From Flavobacterium limi (lineage in GTDB: Bacteria; Bacteroidota; Bacteroidia; Flavobacteriales; Flavobacteriaceae): a stretch of 64,000 bases of DNA. The stretch covers positions 1-64,000 of the forward strand of contig NZ_JAADZV010000003.1 of assembly GCF_010645075.1 (NCBI RefSeq), written 5' to 3'. Below, piece after piece: positions 27,450 through 35,161 of this stretch. Positions within the stretch are counted from its first letter, which is position 1, and each line of letters opens with the position of its first letter. The position numbers and the translations under genes are program-made. Below the pieces are notes generated by a model. It had not been told where the DNA came from and made no database searches. It saw only the letters and a program-made list of their open reading frames with translations.

Positions 27450-27860
27450 TTAAGCTGGCTCCCATAATTCGATTTTATTTCCTTCAGCATCCATGATATG
27501 TACAAATTTGCCATAATCATAAGTAGCAATTTCATCCAGTATGGTTACTCCGTTTTCCTTGAATTGAGTCACTAAACCTTCAATATTCTGGACACGGTAA
27601 TTAATCATAAAATCTTTTTTGGACGGAGAAAAATAGTCATCTCCTTTTTTGAAAGGACTCCATTGGAGCGAGTTTATTTCTTCTGGCTTGTTGAGATCCC
27701 TGGATTCAAAACTGGAAGTGCCCCAGTCACTGATTTCAAATCCCAAATTTTTCGCATACCAGTCTTTTGTTTTCTGCGGATCATCTGAAAAGAAAAAAAT
27801 CCCGCCAATTCCTGTTACCTTTGGTATTAAACTTTCTGCATTGGTTTTTTGATTTTCCAT
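27450..27860 (-). CDS. VOC family (glyoxalase-like) protein
   Basis: This 136-aa single-copy protein of the vicinal oxygen chelate superfamily has the paired beta-alpha-beta-beta-beta layout: GIGGIFFFSDDPQKTKDWYA near the start and EGNKIELWEP at the end, the latter with the usual Glu metal ligand. No signal peptide is present, so it is cytoplasmic. Members range from glyoxalase to dioxygenase to antibiotic-binding proteins, and nothing here selects among them. It is transcribed alone, flanked by terminators on both sides. Confidence 0.85.
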   Translation of the reverse strand: MENQKTNAESLIPKVTGIGGIFFFSDDPQKTKDWYAKNLGFEISDWGTSSFESRDLNKPEEINSLQWSPFKKGDDYFSPSKKDFMINYRVQNIEGLVTQFKENGVTILDEIATYDYGKFVHIMDAEGNKIELWEPA

Positions 27861-27975
27861 AAATTACTGTTCTGAGTTATTAAAATCATCAACTAATATA
27901 ATCAAAATCAATTGTATCCTTACTTTGCTTCAAACGAATTTAATCACATGACGAAATTAAATTCAGTTTTATAAA

Positions 27976-28011
27976 AAAACGGAAATAACTTTTATCAGTT
28001 ATTTCCGTTTT
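27976..28011 (-). terminator. Terminator after the lipocalin-like lipoprotein gene
   Basis: AAAACGGAAATAACT (27976-27990) pairs with AGTTATTTCCGTTTT (27997-28011) and has an A run on its left side that becomes a T tract in minus-strand RNA. It lies 42 nt after the stop of the gene at 28054. Confidence 0.8.
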
Positions 28012-28053
28012 AATTCCAATTCAAATTAACAATTCTTTTACTTTAAGCCATAT

Positions 28054-28479
28054 CTATCTTTTATAAACAGTGATAGCGCCAGTAGTCTTATTTCTTAATT
28101 TTAGTTCTTTATTAGTAAGATTCATAATATCGCTTGTTGTAGCTGTAGTACCAACAGTAATTGTTAAATCATTATGAGATCTTACATAAGTTCCGGTTGT
28201 TTCAGTTTTGTTACAATTTGCACCGTCGTAATCTCCTATAACCGCAACATTACTCAATTTTAATTCTAAATAATCTTTACTACATCCAGTTGCATTTTGG
28301 GGAGCATCAATTAACACTTCGTTATTTCCGTTAGCATCTGCTGTTCCTACTTTGCTTAGCTCATATTTTCCCTGGATTGGTACTATTGTTTCTCCTTCAT
28401 TATCTTCATTGCTGCAAGATGTTGTTGCGAATAATCCAAAACTTAGTGCTAATACGTATAAAAAATTTCTAGTTTTCAT
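28054..28479 (-). CDS. Lipocalin-like lipoprotein
   Basis: This 141-aa lipoprotein has a signal peptide at residues 1-21 and a lipobox ending FATTSC. A short acidic linker SNEDNEGE follows, as in many Bacteroidota lipoproteins destined for the outer membrane or surface. The mature part IQGKYELSKVGT, then YLELKLSNVAVIG and LTITVGTTATT, has the look of a small lipocalin-like beta barrel, a family common in Flavobacterium. Two Cys residues (in ATGCSKD and GANCNK) might form a disulfide. Ligand is unknown. It is a single-gene unit with its own terminator. Confidence 0.75.
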   Translation of the reverse strand: MKTRNFLYVLALSFGLFATTSCSNEDNEGETIVPIQGKYELSKVGTADANGNNEVLIDAPQNATGCSKDYLELKLSNVAVIGDYDGANCNKTETTGTYVRSHNDLTITVGTTATTSDIMNLTNKELKLRNKTTGAITVYKR

Positions 28480-28642
28480 GTTTTTTTGTTTTTAAAAATT
28501 ATAATTTGATTTTATTTAACGAATTTACACTCGTTATAATTCAAATCTGTTTCATAATTTTCAAAATAACTTACATAATTGCCGTTTATTTGATTAAATC
28601 GTAATCTTATGTTAAATTACCAGAGAATTAACCAATAAAGTA

Positions 28643-29587
28643 CTATTCCCTCTGCTTAACATATTTATCAATAATATACTGAGTTACGGGTCTTAATGCT
28701 TTTTTGTTTTCCGGGTGTGTTCCGTGTGTATTAAAAAAATCTATTCCGTTTGCTGTTTTAACATACCAGATAATTGCCTGTCCATCACTTTTAAAACAAG
28801 TTGTGGTATCACAAACCTTAATTTTCTTAAAATCCAAAAGATCTTTATTGTATGGGATAATAACATTTACATTACCCACAAGTCCAGAACTACAATCTAC
28901 AATTTCATAATGATCATTAGACCACTGCATACAATGCTTCTTGATGAAGGCAAAATAAATTACTCCACCTATTAAAAGAAACATAACTAAAGTAACTATT
29001 ATAGTAGATTTTGATTTTTTAAATAGTTTTTCAAAAAAATTCCTTTTAACACTACCGACAAAATTTAATGATTCAGGATTTTTTATAAAGCCTATGTCAT
29101 CATTTAAATTTTTATTTAGTTGTGACCTATCAACATTATTTACAATACTTCTTTCTAGCTCAGGTTCTACAACAACTTTTGGTTCAGCCATCAAATTTTC
29201 TTCTTCCCTATTTTCTTGTCCGTAATATTTTTTAAACTTTCCAAAAGGCCTCGGTTCAAAACCTACCAAAACTGCAGCAAATTCCACTATTTCATCCGTT
29301 GGGGATTCTGTTTTCCCTCTAAAAAAAGCTCCTACTGATTTAAACTTATCTGTTTTGGATTGCAAAGTATTCTTTTTTGAAATATCAAAGCAAAATTCAA
29401 ATAATGTAGAGAAGGTTTTTAAATCATCAGAATTCTTATTTATCTGAAATATTTCCCAACATAATTTTCTAAGTTTTGCCTGAGATGGATTCTGTAAAAA
29501 ATGGCTATTGTCTCCATTTTTTACTTCTTCATACTTTTCTTTAATAGCTTTTTTATAATGCTCTGTAGTAATGTTTTGCATAGGCAT
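28643..29587 (-). CDS. Hypothetical protein with one transmembrane helix
   Basis: This 314-aa protein has a cytoplasmic-looking helical N-terminal part (residues 1-120, with KAIKEKYEEVKNGDNSHF and VEFAAVLVGFEPRPFGKF), a Glu-rich linker (about 126-150), one membrane helix at about 194-214 (STIIVTLVMFLLIGGVIYF) and a C-terminal domain of about 100 residues outside the membrane with several Cys (HCMQWSNDHYEIVDC, CDTTTC). The layout recalls signalling or regulatory membrane proteins, but I recognise no family. It is transcribed alone. Repeated GGAATTTTC and GGAATTCC motifs lie in its upstream region. Confidence 0.75.
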   Translation of the reverse strand: MPMQNITTEHYKKAIKEKYEEVKNGDNSHFLQNPSQAKLRKLCWEIFQINKNSDDLKTFSTLFEFCFDISKKNTLQSKTDKFKSVGAFFRGKTESPTDEIVEFAAVLVGFEPRPFGKFKKYYGQENREEENLMAEPKVVVEPELERSIVNNVDRSQLNKNLNDDIGFIKNPESLNFVGSVKRNFFEKLFKKSKSTIIVTLVMFLLIGGVIYFAFIKKHCMQWSNDHYEIVDCSSGLVGNVNVIIPYNKDLLDFKKIKVCDTTTCFKSDGQAIIWYVKTANGIDFFNTHGTHPENKKALRPVTQYIIDKYVKQRE

Positions 29588-29926
29588 CTATTTTTATTTT
29601 TAGGAATTTTCAGGACTTGCTGGGAATTTTCAGGATTCTGAAAACATATGTCGGAATTCCCGGAATTCCGTATCAATTCACGTTTGCAATGGTTGTTACT
29701 TTGCCTCAGAATCAAGTTAACGTTTTGATCTGCAGGTTAAAACAAATGTACAAAACTAGTTCAATTAAAAGTGCGGAAAACCGTAAGACGGCATTTATCC
29801 GGGAAGTATAGATAAACTCTTACTGTTCTGCGCACTTCACTTCCCAAACACAATTTGGTATTGAAATTAAGATCCGGAAAAGTTCCGGACAGCAATACCC
29901 ATGTCTAATTTTTAAATCAAAAAAAT
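29588..29926. promoter_or_regulatory. 339-nt divergent intergenic region with palindromes
   Basis: The region between the minus-strand 314-aa protein and the plus-strand lipoprotein/kinase genes holds two GGAATTTTCAGGA copies (about 29600-29635) and GGAATTCC-C-GGAATTCC, a perfect 17-bp palindrome at 29653-29669. It also holds CGGAAAACCGTAA at 29774-29786 and TCCGGAA-AAG-TTCCGGA, a perfect inverted repeat at 29873-29889. No convincing gene is seen in it. Confidence 0.5.
29774..29786 (+). promoter_or_regulatory. Putative response-regulator box upstream of the lipoprotein/kinase operon
   Basis: CGGAAAACCGTAA differs at one position from CGGAAAACCATAA on the minus strand at 32633-32645, inside the inverted repeat before the gene set at 32.7 kb. 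Shared boxes suggest autoregulation by the response regulator at 31894. This is inference. Confidence 0.35.
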
Positions 29927-30103
29927 ATGAAAAATTTATTTTTATTGGGAGCGTTTGCACTATTGTCTACTACTCTGTTTTCCTGCACTGCAGATGAATA
30001 TGAAACTCATACGAAAAAAGAAGTTGAAAAAACAAGTCCTATAACGCCTACATATGCAGATGGACCTGGAGATGATCCTGTAATTCCACCACCACCAAAA
30101 TAA
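29927..30103 (+). CDS. Small lipoprotein (58 aa) preceding a two-component pair
   Basis: The frame starts ATG AAA AAT at 29927 and stops with TAA at 30101-30103. It encodes a signal peptide with lipobox LFSC (Cys20) and a 39-residue mature chain that begins CTADEYETHTKKEVEK and ends in a poly-proline tail, GDDPVIPPPPK. It is followed 59 nt later by a TPR histidine kinase and its regulator. A short secreted lipoprotein placed just before a TPR kinase could be a ligand, inhibitor or target of that kinase; this is only inferred from position. Codon use matches its neighbours and the lipobox is clear, so it is very likely a real gene. Confidence 0.75.
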   Translation: MKNLFLLGAFALLSTTLFSCTADEYETHTKKEVEKTSPITPTYADGPGDDPVIPPPPK

Positions 30104-30162
30104 TAATTCTTTAAACTTTTTAATTTATAATTAATTAGTACATTCGGGGAAAGTATGTATTT

Positions 30163-31887
30163 ATGCTACGATCCCCGTTTTTTTATTTGTTTACTTTTCT
30201 TTTACTTTTTTCCTGCAAAGAAAAAACACTAACCAACATTAATAAAAGTAAGCCAACTCAAAAAGAAGCTATTAACTTTCGGGATAAAGGAATATTAAAC
30301 TTTGAAAAGAAAAACCTCAATGTTGCTTTCCTTAATTTTAATAAAGCGAAAATTATATCTGAAACCATCAGAGACAGTGCAAATATTGCTTACAACCTTA
30401 TCAGGATGGCTTCTATCCAGCAAATTACCGGAGACTATTACGGTAGCAAAGAAACATTAACAGAAGCCTTACCTTATATAAAAAGAAGAGATATTTTCAG
30501 CGTATCTGTCAATAATTTTTTTGGTATTGCAGACAAAGAACTTTCACTTTATAATGATGCGATTTACTATTATAAAGAAGCCATAAAAGACTGTACAGAT
30601 TCTATATCAAAACAATCACCTTTAAACAATATTGCGGCTGTTTATATTAAACAAGAAAAATATGAAAAAGCCATTACTATTTTAGAATCCATTTTAAACA
30701 GAAAATTTTTAGACGCAAGTGCCCATGCGAGTAGTAAATCAAGAGTTCAGGATAATTTAGGTTATGCTTATTTTAAAAAAGGAAAAAATGACAAGGGGCT
30801 TTTATTAATGAACGAAAGTTTAAAAACAAGAAGACTCCATAATGATTCTTATGGTATCATAGAGAGCTATTTGCATCTTGCCGAATTTTATGCTAAAACT
30901 GACTCAAAAAAATCAAACCAATATGCTTTGGATGCCTACAAATCAGCAACAAAACTAAACAGTATCGATGAAAGATTAAGAGCGTTACAATTTTTGATTT
31001 TAAATGATTTAGGCAGAAAAAATATTGGATATGCAAAAAAATATATCACACTAAATGACAGTATAATTAAAATTAGAAACAACTATAAAAATAAATTTGC
31101 CAAAATAAAATACGATTCTAAAAAAGAAAAAGACGAAAATCAAAAACTTCGCTTAGAAAAAGCTGAAAATTTAGTGGCGCTCAAAGAGGCCGAAAAAGAA
31201 AAAATCATATTATATGCATCTATAATTATAGCTTCAACTACCTTTGTATTTTTGGCTATATATTTAAGAAAACGCTACAAACATAAAACCCGCCTTGTAG
31301 AAATAACCACAGCATATAACACCGAAACCCGTATTGCCAAAGATATACACGACGAACTTGCTAATGATGTTTTTCATGCTATTACTTATACGCAGACCCA
31401 GTCTTTAAATGCCGAAAACAATAAAGAAACCCTATTACAAAAACTTAATCATATTTATTCCCGGGTTCGCGGAATTTCCAGAGAGAATAGTAATATTGAT
31501 ACTGGGCCCAATTATTCAGCCGGTTTAAAAGAAATGCTTTCGACTTATAATAGCAACACTACAAATGTTATTATTACAAATATTGAAAAGATAAATTGGG
31601 AGAGTATTGAGGATGAAAAAAAGGTTACTATTCACAGAGTACTTCAGGAATTAATGGTCAACATGAAAAAACACAGCGAAGCTCTTTTGGCAGTTATAAA
31701 ATTTGACAGCAAATCAAATGCTGTAATTATTGATTATACAGATAACGGAAAAGGCTGTGAAAAATCAAAAATCATAAAAAATGGTTTGCAAAATATGGAA
31801 AACCGTATTCTGGCCACAAAAGGAACTATTACTTTTGACACTCAGCCTGATAAAGGTTTTAAAGCAAAAATAACTCTGCCCAAATAA
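30163..31887 (+). CDS. TPR-containing NarL-type sensor histidine kinase
   Basis: This 574-aa membrane kinase starts with a lipoprotein-like signal (LLFSCKEK), followed by tetratricopeptide repeats to about residue 300, a coiled linker, and one transmembrane helix near residues 343-363. The cytoplasmic part has the HisKA_3-like motif RIAKDIHDELANDVFHAITY with the phosphoacceptor His near residue 400. A short HATPase domain follows (HRVLQELMVNMKKHS, IDYTDNGKGC, GLQNMENRI). The paired regulator starts 6 nt after its stop codon. It probably senses an envelope signal, perhaps linked to the small lipoprotein encoded just before it. Start ATG at 30163 follows a GGGGAAAG ribosome-binding-like stretch. 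Confidence 0.9.
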   Translation: MLRSPFFYLFTFLLLFSCKEKTLTNINKSKPTQKEAINFRDKGILNFEKKNLNVAFLNFNKAKIISETIRDSANIAYNLIRMASIQQITGDYYGSKETLTEALPYIKRRDIFSVSVNNFFGIADKELSLYNDAIYYYKEAIKDCTDSISKQSPLNNIAAVYIKQEKYEKAITILESILNRKFLDASAHASSKSRVQDNLGYAYFKKGKNDKGLLLMNESLKTRRLHNDSYGIIESYLHLAEFYAKTDSKKSNQYALDAYKSATKLNSIDERLRALQFLILNDLGRKNIGYAKKYITLNDSIIKIRNNYKNKFAKIKYDSKKEKDENQKLRLEKAENLVALKEAEKEKIILYASIIIASTTFVFLAIYLRKRYKHKTRLVEITTAYNTETRIAKDIHDELANDVFHAITYTQTQSLNAENNKETLLQKLNHIYSRVRGISRENSNIDTGPNYSAGLKEMLSTYNSNTTNVIITNIEKINWESIEDEKKVTIHRVLQELMVNMKKHSEALLAVIKFDSKSNAVIIDYTDNGKGCEKSKIIKNGLQNMENRILATKGTITFDTQPDKGFKAKITLPK

Positions 31888-31893
31888 AAGCCC

Positions 31894-32562
31894 ATGTTTA
31901 AAAAAGTAATAATAGCGGAAGACCTTGATACCATGAATTTAGGAATTCAGCAAGTCCTGAAAGATTTGGAGATTTTCGATTTTCAACATTCTAAATATTG
32001 TGATGATGTATTTCTAAAAATGCGTGCTGCAATCCATCAAAACGAACCGTATGATTTATTAATCAGTGATCTTTCGTTTAAAACAGATCACCGGGAAGTA
32101 AAAATTACCAGTGGAGACGAACTCATTCAAAAAGTTCGTGAATTACAGCCTGATATTAAAATCATAGCCTATTCTGTCGAAGATAAAAACTATCGTATAA
32201 AATCTCTTTTTTATGATGCTCAAATTGATGGTTTTGTACTTAAAGGTCTAAACAGCATTGAAGAACTGAAAAAAGCAATTCATCTTATTTCAACCTCTGA
32301 TCAAAAATTTATTTCTCCGGAAGTGGCTTCTGCACTGCAGGAAAAAAACAACTACGAAATGGATGATGTCGATATTAAAATTTTAAAATATTTATCTGCC
32401 GGCACTTCACAGGATGAAATCATAGAAATTTTTAAAAGTACCGATATCAAACCCAACAGTAAAAGCGCCATCGAAAAAAGACTCTCTAAACTCAAAGACT
32501 TTTTTAAAGCTAACAATACCGTTCATTTGGTTTCGATTACTAAGGATATGGGGATAATTTAG
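31894..32562 (+). CDS. Response regulator with divergent C-terminal DNA-binding domain
   Basis: This 222-aa regulator is the partner of the preceding NarL-type kinase. Its receiver domain covers residues 1-130, with the acidic pair Glu9-Asp10 in IIAEDLD and phosphorylation site Asp59 in LLISDLSFK. The C-terminal 65 residues (DVDIKILKYLSAGTSQDEII, then SKSAIEKRLSKLKDFF) occupy the place of a LuxR-type HTH and have similar spacing, but the standard LTxRE and GxSNKEIA motifs are missing. It may bind the inverted repeats found upstream of the two following gene sets. A terminator follows within 20 nt. Confidence 0.88.
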   Translation: MFKKVIIAEDLDTMNLGIQQVLKDLEIFDFQHSKYCDDVFLKMRAAIHQNEPYDLLISDLSFKTDHREVKITSGDELIQKVRELQPDIKIIAYSVEDKNYRIKSLFYDAQIDGFVLKGLNSIEELKKAIHLISTSDQKFISPEVASALQEKNNYEMDDVDIKILKYLSAGTSQDEIIEIFKSTDIKPNSKSAIEKRLSKLKDFFKANNTVHLVSITKDMGII

Positions 32563-32583
32563 TTCCTCATTATTATATTTTTC

Positions 32584-32608
32584 AAGCTCCCTCGGGAGCT
32601 TTTTTTAT
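32584..32608 (+). terminator. Rho-independent terminator
   Basis: AAGCTCCC (32584-32591) pairs with GGGAGCTT (32594-32601) and is followed by a run of T. It ends the lipoprotein/kinase/regulator operon. Confidence 0.85.
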
Positions 32609-32623
32609 TTCTGAAATTTAAAA

Positions 32624-32677
32624 TTTTACGGATTATGGTTTTCCGTAAAATACTGGTTTTAAATAGGTTTAAGTTTG
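32624..32677 (+). promoter_or_regulatory. Inverted-repeat activator site and promoter of the TerB-like gene set
   Basis: TTTTACGGA (32624-32632) and TCCGTAAAA (32642-32650) form a perfect 9-bp inverted repeat. The -7 box TAAGTTTG is at 32670-32677, exactly 28 bp from the start of the right half-site. The same arrangement with the same 28-bp spacing recurs at 36119-36165. A (ATTAA)x4 tandem repeat at 32682-32701 fills part of the leader. Confidence 0.6.
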
Positions 32678-32722
32678 AATTATTAAATTAAATTAAATTA
32701 AATCAATTCAAATTTTAAAACT

Positions 32723-32929
32723 ATGAAAAATTATTATGTAAACAACACTGCTCAATTAAACGGAGATCATGAAGTTCATACTGATGAATGTCAATATTTT
32801 AAAAGTATTGTGAGTAAAAAATATCTCGGTCAGTTTTCAGATTGTAAACCAGCTGTTGCAGAAGCAAAAAAAACGTATTCCAAATCAAACGGCTGCAAAA
32901 CTTGTTGCAATGCCTGCCATACAAGCTAA
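32723..32929 (+). CDS. Small Cys/His-rich protein, possible metal-binding domain
   Basis: This 68-aa protein has no signal peptide. It contains HEVHTDECQYF near residues 16-26, YLGQFSDC near 35-42, and CKTCCNACH at its end. The His and Cys pattern suggests a small zinc-binding or disulfide-stabilised fold. I recognise it only as a recurrent small Bacteroidota protein of unknown function. It is the first gene after the inverted-repeat promoter, and the DUF4236 gene follows by 4 nt. The protein at 37728 has a loosely similar Cys/His layout. Confidence 0.7.
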   Translation: MKNYYVNNTAQLNGDHEVHTDECQYFKSIVSKKYLGQFSDCKPAVAEAKKTYSKSNGCKTCCNACHTS

Positions 32930-32933
32930 TATT

Positions 32934-33224
32934 ATGGGCTTTCGATTTCAAAAAAGGATTAAGCTTGGAGGCGGACTCGGATTAAATATTAGTAAATCCG
33001 GGATTTCTCCAAGTTTAAGAACAAAAATGGGAACATTTAGCAAATACGGCTATTCTGCAAAAACAGGCATCCCAGGATTAAAATACCAAAATAGCGGATG
33101 TCTGGTATTATTTCTCTTCACAGGATTTTTAACATTTTTAATCTACACACTAAAACGATATGGGATATCGAAAAGGATATTACAGAAAAGACGGAACTTA
33201 TGTCCAGGGGCATTTTGCCAATAA
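32934..33224 (+). CDS. DUF4236 domain membrane protein
   Basis: This 96-aa protein has a full DUF4236 domain at residues 1-51 (MGFRFQKRIKLGGGLGLNIS, SGISPSLRTKMGTFS, GIPGLKY), followed by a transmembrane helix at about residues 56-74 and a short basic tail. The open frame extends upstream to 32856, but that would overlap the previous gene; ATG 32934 gives a start that matches the family. Its 3' end overlaps the next gene by 65 nt in a different frame. DUF4236 has no known activity. Confidence 0.75.
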   Translation: MGFRFQKRIKLGGGLGLNISKSGISPSLRTKMGTFSKYGYSAKTGIPGLKYQNSGCLVLFLFTGFLTFLIYTLKRYGISKRILQKRRNLCPGAFCQ

Positions 33225-33486
33225 CAGATCAAAATCTTTTTCAGGTAAAAACAAAAATGGATGTGTAATTCTAATTTTTCTATTTATTGCACTTGGTTCA
33301 ATCATTGCCTGCTCAGAATCATCTGATTCATCAGGAAACAGTTCAAATTCAGATTGTCCAACCAAAACTTGTGGCGATTTCACAAGTCAGGCACAAGCAC
33401 AATCCGCATATAACAATAATAAAAGTTGCTACAAAAGCTTAGATTCTGACGGTGATGGTATTGCCTGCGAAAACTTAAAAAAATAA
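33160..33486 (+). CDS. Excalibur calcium-binding domain protein
   Basis: This 108-aa protein has a basic N-terminus (GYRKGYYRKDGTYVQGHF), a membrane helix at about residues 34-50 and a C-terminal excalibur domain: CGDFTSQAQAQSAYNNN, then DSDGDGIACENL, which holds the DxDxDGxxCE calcium loop. The excalibur part should lie outside the membrane. The N-terminal YRKDGTYVxGHF pattern is often seen on small secreted proteins in bacteria. The gene overlaps the DUF4236 gene by 65 nt, and the next gene follows by 3 nt, so translation is tightly coupled. Confidence 0.82.
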   Translation: MGYRKGYYRKDGTYVQGHFANNRSKSFSGKNKNGCVILIFLFIALGSIIACSESSDSSGNSSNSDCPTKTCGDFTSQAQAQSAYNNNKSCYKSLDSDGDGIACENLKK

Positions 33487-33489
33487 AAT

Positions 33490-33885
33490 ATGATAACACT
33501 AGAACTTAAAAGCCATTTTTTAAGATTATATCAAATGGCATTATCAGATGATCAATTCAATGTATTAGAACTTCAGATGCTATATCATTTTGCAGATGAA
33601 AGAGGAATTCCAAAAGAAGAACTTGACAAGCTTTTTTCAAATCCTGTCAGTACCGAACTTATAGTTCCGGAAGCCTTAACTACAAAAATTGAATATCTAT
33701 ATGATCTGACAAGAATTATCTGGGCAGACGGAAAAATAACAGATGATGAATTGAATATGCTTAGAAAGTATTGCAGGAAGTTTGATTTCGTCGAAGAAAA
33801 CATCAATGATTTATCTGATTATTTAATTGATTGCGTCCAGAAAAATATTGGGAAAGAAGAAATTATTAGTCAATTAAACTCCTAG
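33490..33885 (+). CDS. TerB-like (tellurite-resistance/chemical-stress) domain protein
   Basis: This 131-aa cytoplasmic all-helical protein is made of one TerB-like domain. The duplicated acidic signature is visible in MALSDDQFNVLELQMLYHFA and IIWADGKITDDELNMLRKYC, where DGKITDDE-type loops may bind metal. TerB domains occur in bacterial envelope-linked stress and phage-defence systems, often with vWA proteins. A vWA-like lipoprotein is encoded two genes downstream. Neighbour gaps are 3 nt on both sides, which places it firmly inside the six-gene unit. Confidence 0.8.
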   Translation: MITLELKSHFLRLYQMALSDDQFNVLELQMLYHFADERGIPKEELDKLFSNPVSTELIVPEALTTKIEYLYDLTRIIWADGKITDDELNMLRKYCRKFDFVEENINDLSDYLIDCVQKNIGKEEIISQLNS

Positions 33886-33888
33886 ATT

Positions 33889-35157
33889 ATGAAGTCACTT
33901 ACACAATTATTCAGTTTAAAAAAAACAGCGGATTCTTCTATTAATGCTTACAATGAAAGTGAAGAAGACAGAGAACAAATCAGAATTACCTATTATCAAA
34001 GCGGTTTTGCTGCTTCTATAAAAGCAACAGGCAAACCTATTGTTCTAAAAGCATGTTTACAAAATTTATACATGAGTTTTGAAGACCAGTGCCGAAAACA
34101 AAAATTAGAGCAGGACAGATTAAAACAGCCCTATCGTGAAGAACAGGAGAAAAACAGAACCGAACTTAAAAAATGTGAGGCTGCAATTGGAATTTACGAA
34201 AAGAAAGAACAAGATATTAACGAGTCTGCAGATCTGATAAAAAATGAAATTATAGAGGTAAAACGTAATCCTGATAAATTCGGAATTGAAGACGGCAAAG
34301 GCTTAAAAGCACAATTTTATATTGGTTTGTTTTTATTGCTTCCCATTACACTTTATGTATTGGTGTTTTACATTTCAGCTTCTTATTCTGCATTTTTCAA
34401 GGAATTTTCGAATGATAGTTTAACTGCTGCCATTTTTGATGCAGATGCCTTAACAAATGCTTTTAAAGCAAGCTGGCTTGAAGGAGTTTTGGTCATAACA
34501 ATTCCATTTGTATTCATGGGATTGGGTTATGTAATTCATATGGTACAGAAAGGAAAAGGCATCAAAAATATTTTGAGGATGGTTGCTCTTTTTATTACCA
34601 CCTTTTTATTTGATGCGCTGTTGGCTTATCAAATCGAAAAAAAGATATATGAATTCAATAAAACAACCGATTCCGCACCATACAATTTAAATATAGCTTT
34701 GGGCGAAGCTGAATTTTGGATGATCATATTTGCAGGCTTTGTGGTATACATTATTTGGGGACTTGTTTTTGATTTTGTTATGAAAGAGTTTGAAAATATA
34801 GATAAAATAAGAGCTTTTATAAGAGGTAAAAAAGAAAACCTGGTTGATTTAGAAAAATTAAAAACTGAATATACCAACAAGATAAATGATTTCAAACAGC
34901 AAATTGTGACTGCAAATGGAAAAATTTCAGAACTACAATCAAAAATCGATGGGTTTGTTTTTCCGGTAAAAGAATACCTGCACTATCATCATCAATATAA
35001 AGAAGGATGGTTTCAGGCCATAAATACAGAAATTGCTTTAGCTCATAAAGAAAAAACAGAACTTTTAGAAAGTTGCGAATTTCACTCTGAAGAACATCTG
35101 AGTAAATTAAACCTGATCGATCCTGATTTTCAGCATTTGGTATATTCTAAAAATTAA
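33889..35157 (+). CDS. Coiled-coil membrane protein of unknown function
   Basis: This 422-aa protein has an N-terminal cytoplasmic domain (1-70), a coiled coil (about 70-128), four predicted transmembrane helices (about 142-162, 198-220, 229-247 and 276-297), then a second coiled coil (about 305-360) and a C-terminal helical tail. I recognise no family. The mirrored coil-membrane-coil layout suggests a scaffold or mechanosensitive membrane assembly that could organise the neighbouring TerB-like and vWA-like proteins. It starts 3 nt after the TerB-like gene and ends 4 nt before the lipoprotein gene. Confidence 0.8.
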   Translation: MKSLTQLFSLKKTADSSINAYNESEEDREQIRITYYQSGFAASIKATGKPIVLKACLQNLYMSFEDQCRKQKLEQDRLKQPYREEQEKNRTELKKCEAAIGIYEKKEQDINESADLIKNEIIEVKRNPDKFGIEDGKGLKAQFYIGLFLLLPITLYVLVFYISASYSAFFKEFSNDSLTAAIFDADALTNAFKASWLEGVLVITIPFVFMGLGYVIHMVQKGKGIKNILRMVALFITTFLFDALLAYQIEKKIYEFNKTTDSAPYNLNIALGEAEFWMIIFAGFVVYIIWGLVFDFVMKEFENIDKIRAFIRGKKENLVDLEKLKTEYTNKINDFKQQIVTANGKISELQSKIDGFVFPVKEYLHYHHQYKEGWFQAINTEIALAHKEKTELLESCEFHSEEHLSKLNLIDPDFQHLVYSKN

Positions 35158-35161
35158 TCCT

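Noticed and set aside
29617..29811. Plus-strand frame of 64 aa
   Set aside because: It lies over the palindromes in the divergent regulatory region and shows no ribosome-binding site, signal or domain.
32682..32701. (ATTAA)x4 tandem repeat as a phase-variation tract
   Set aside because: It lies in the leader downstream of the -7 box, so length change would not alter promoter spacing or reading frame. Only a weak effect is plausible.
32856..32933. Upstream extension of the DUF4236 frame
   Set aside because: The 26 extra residues overlap the preceding gene and have no counterpart in the family, whose members begin MGFRFxKR.
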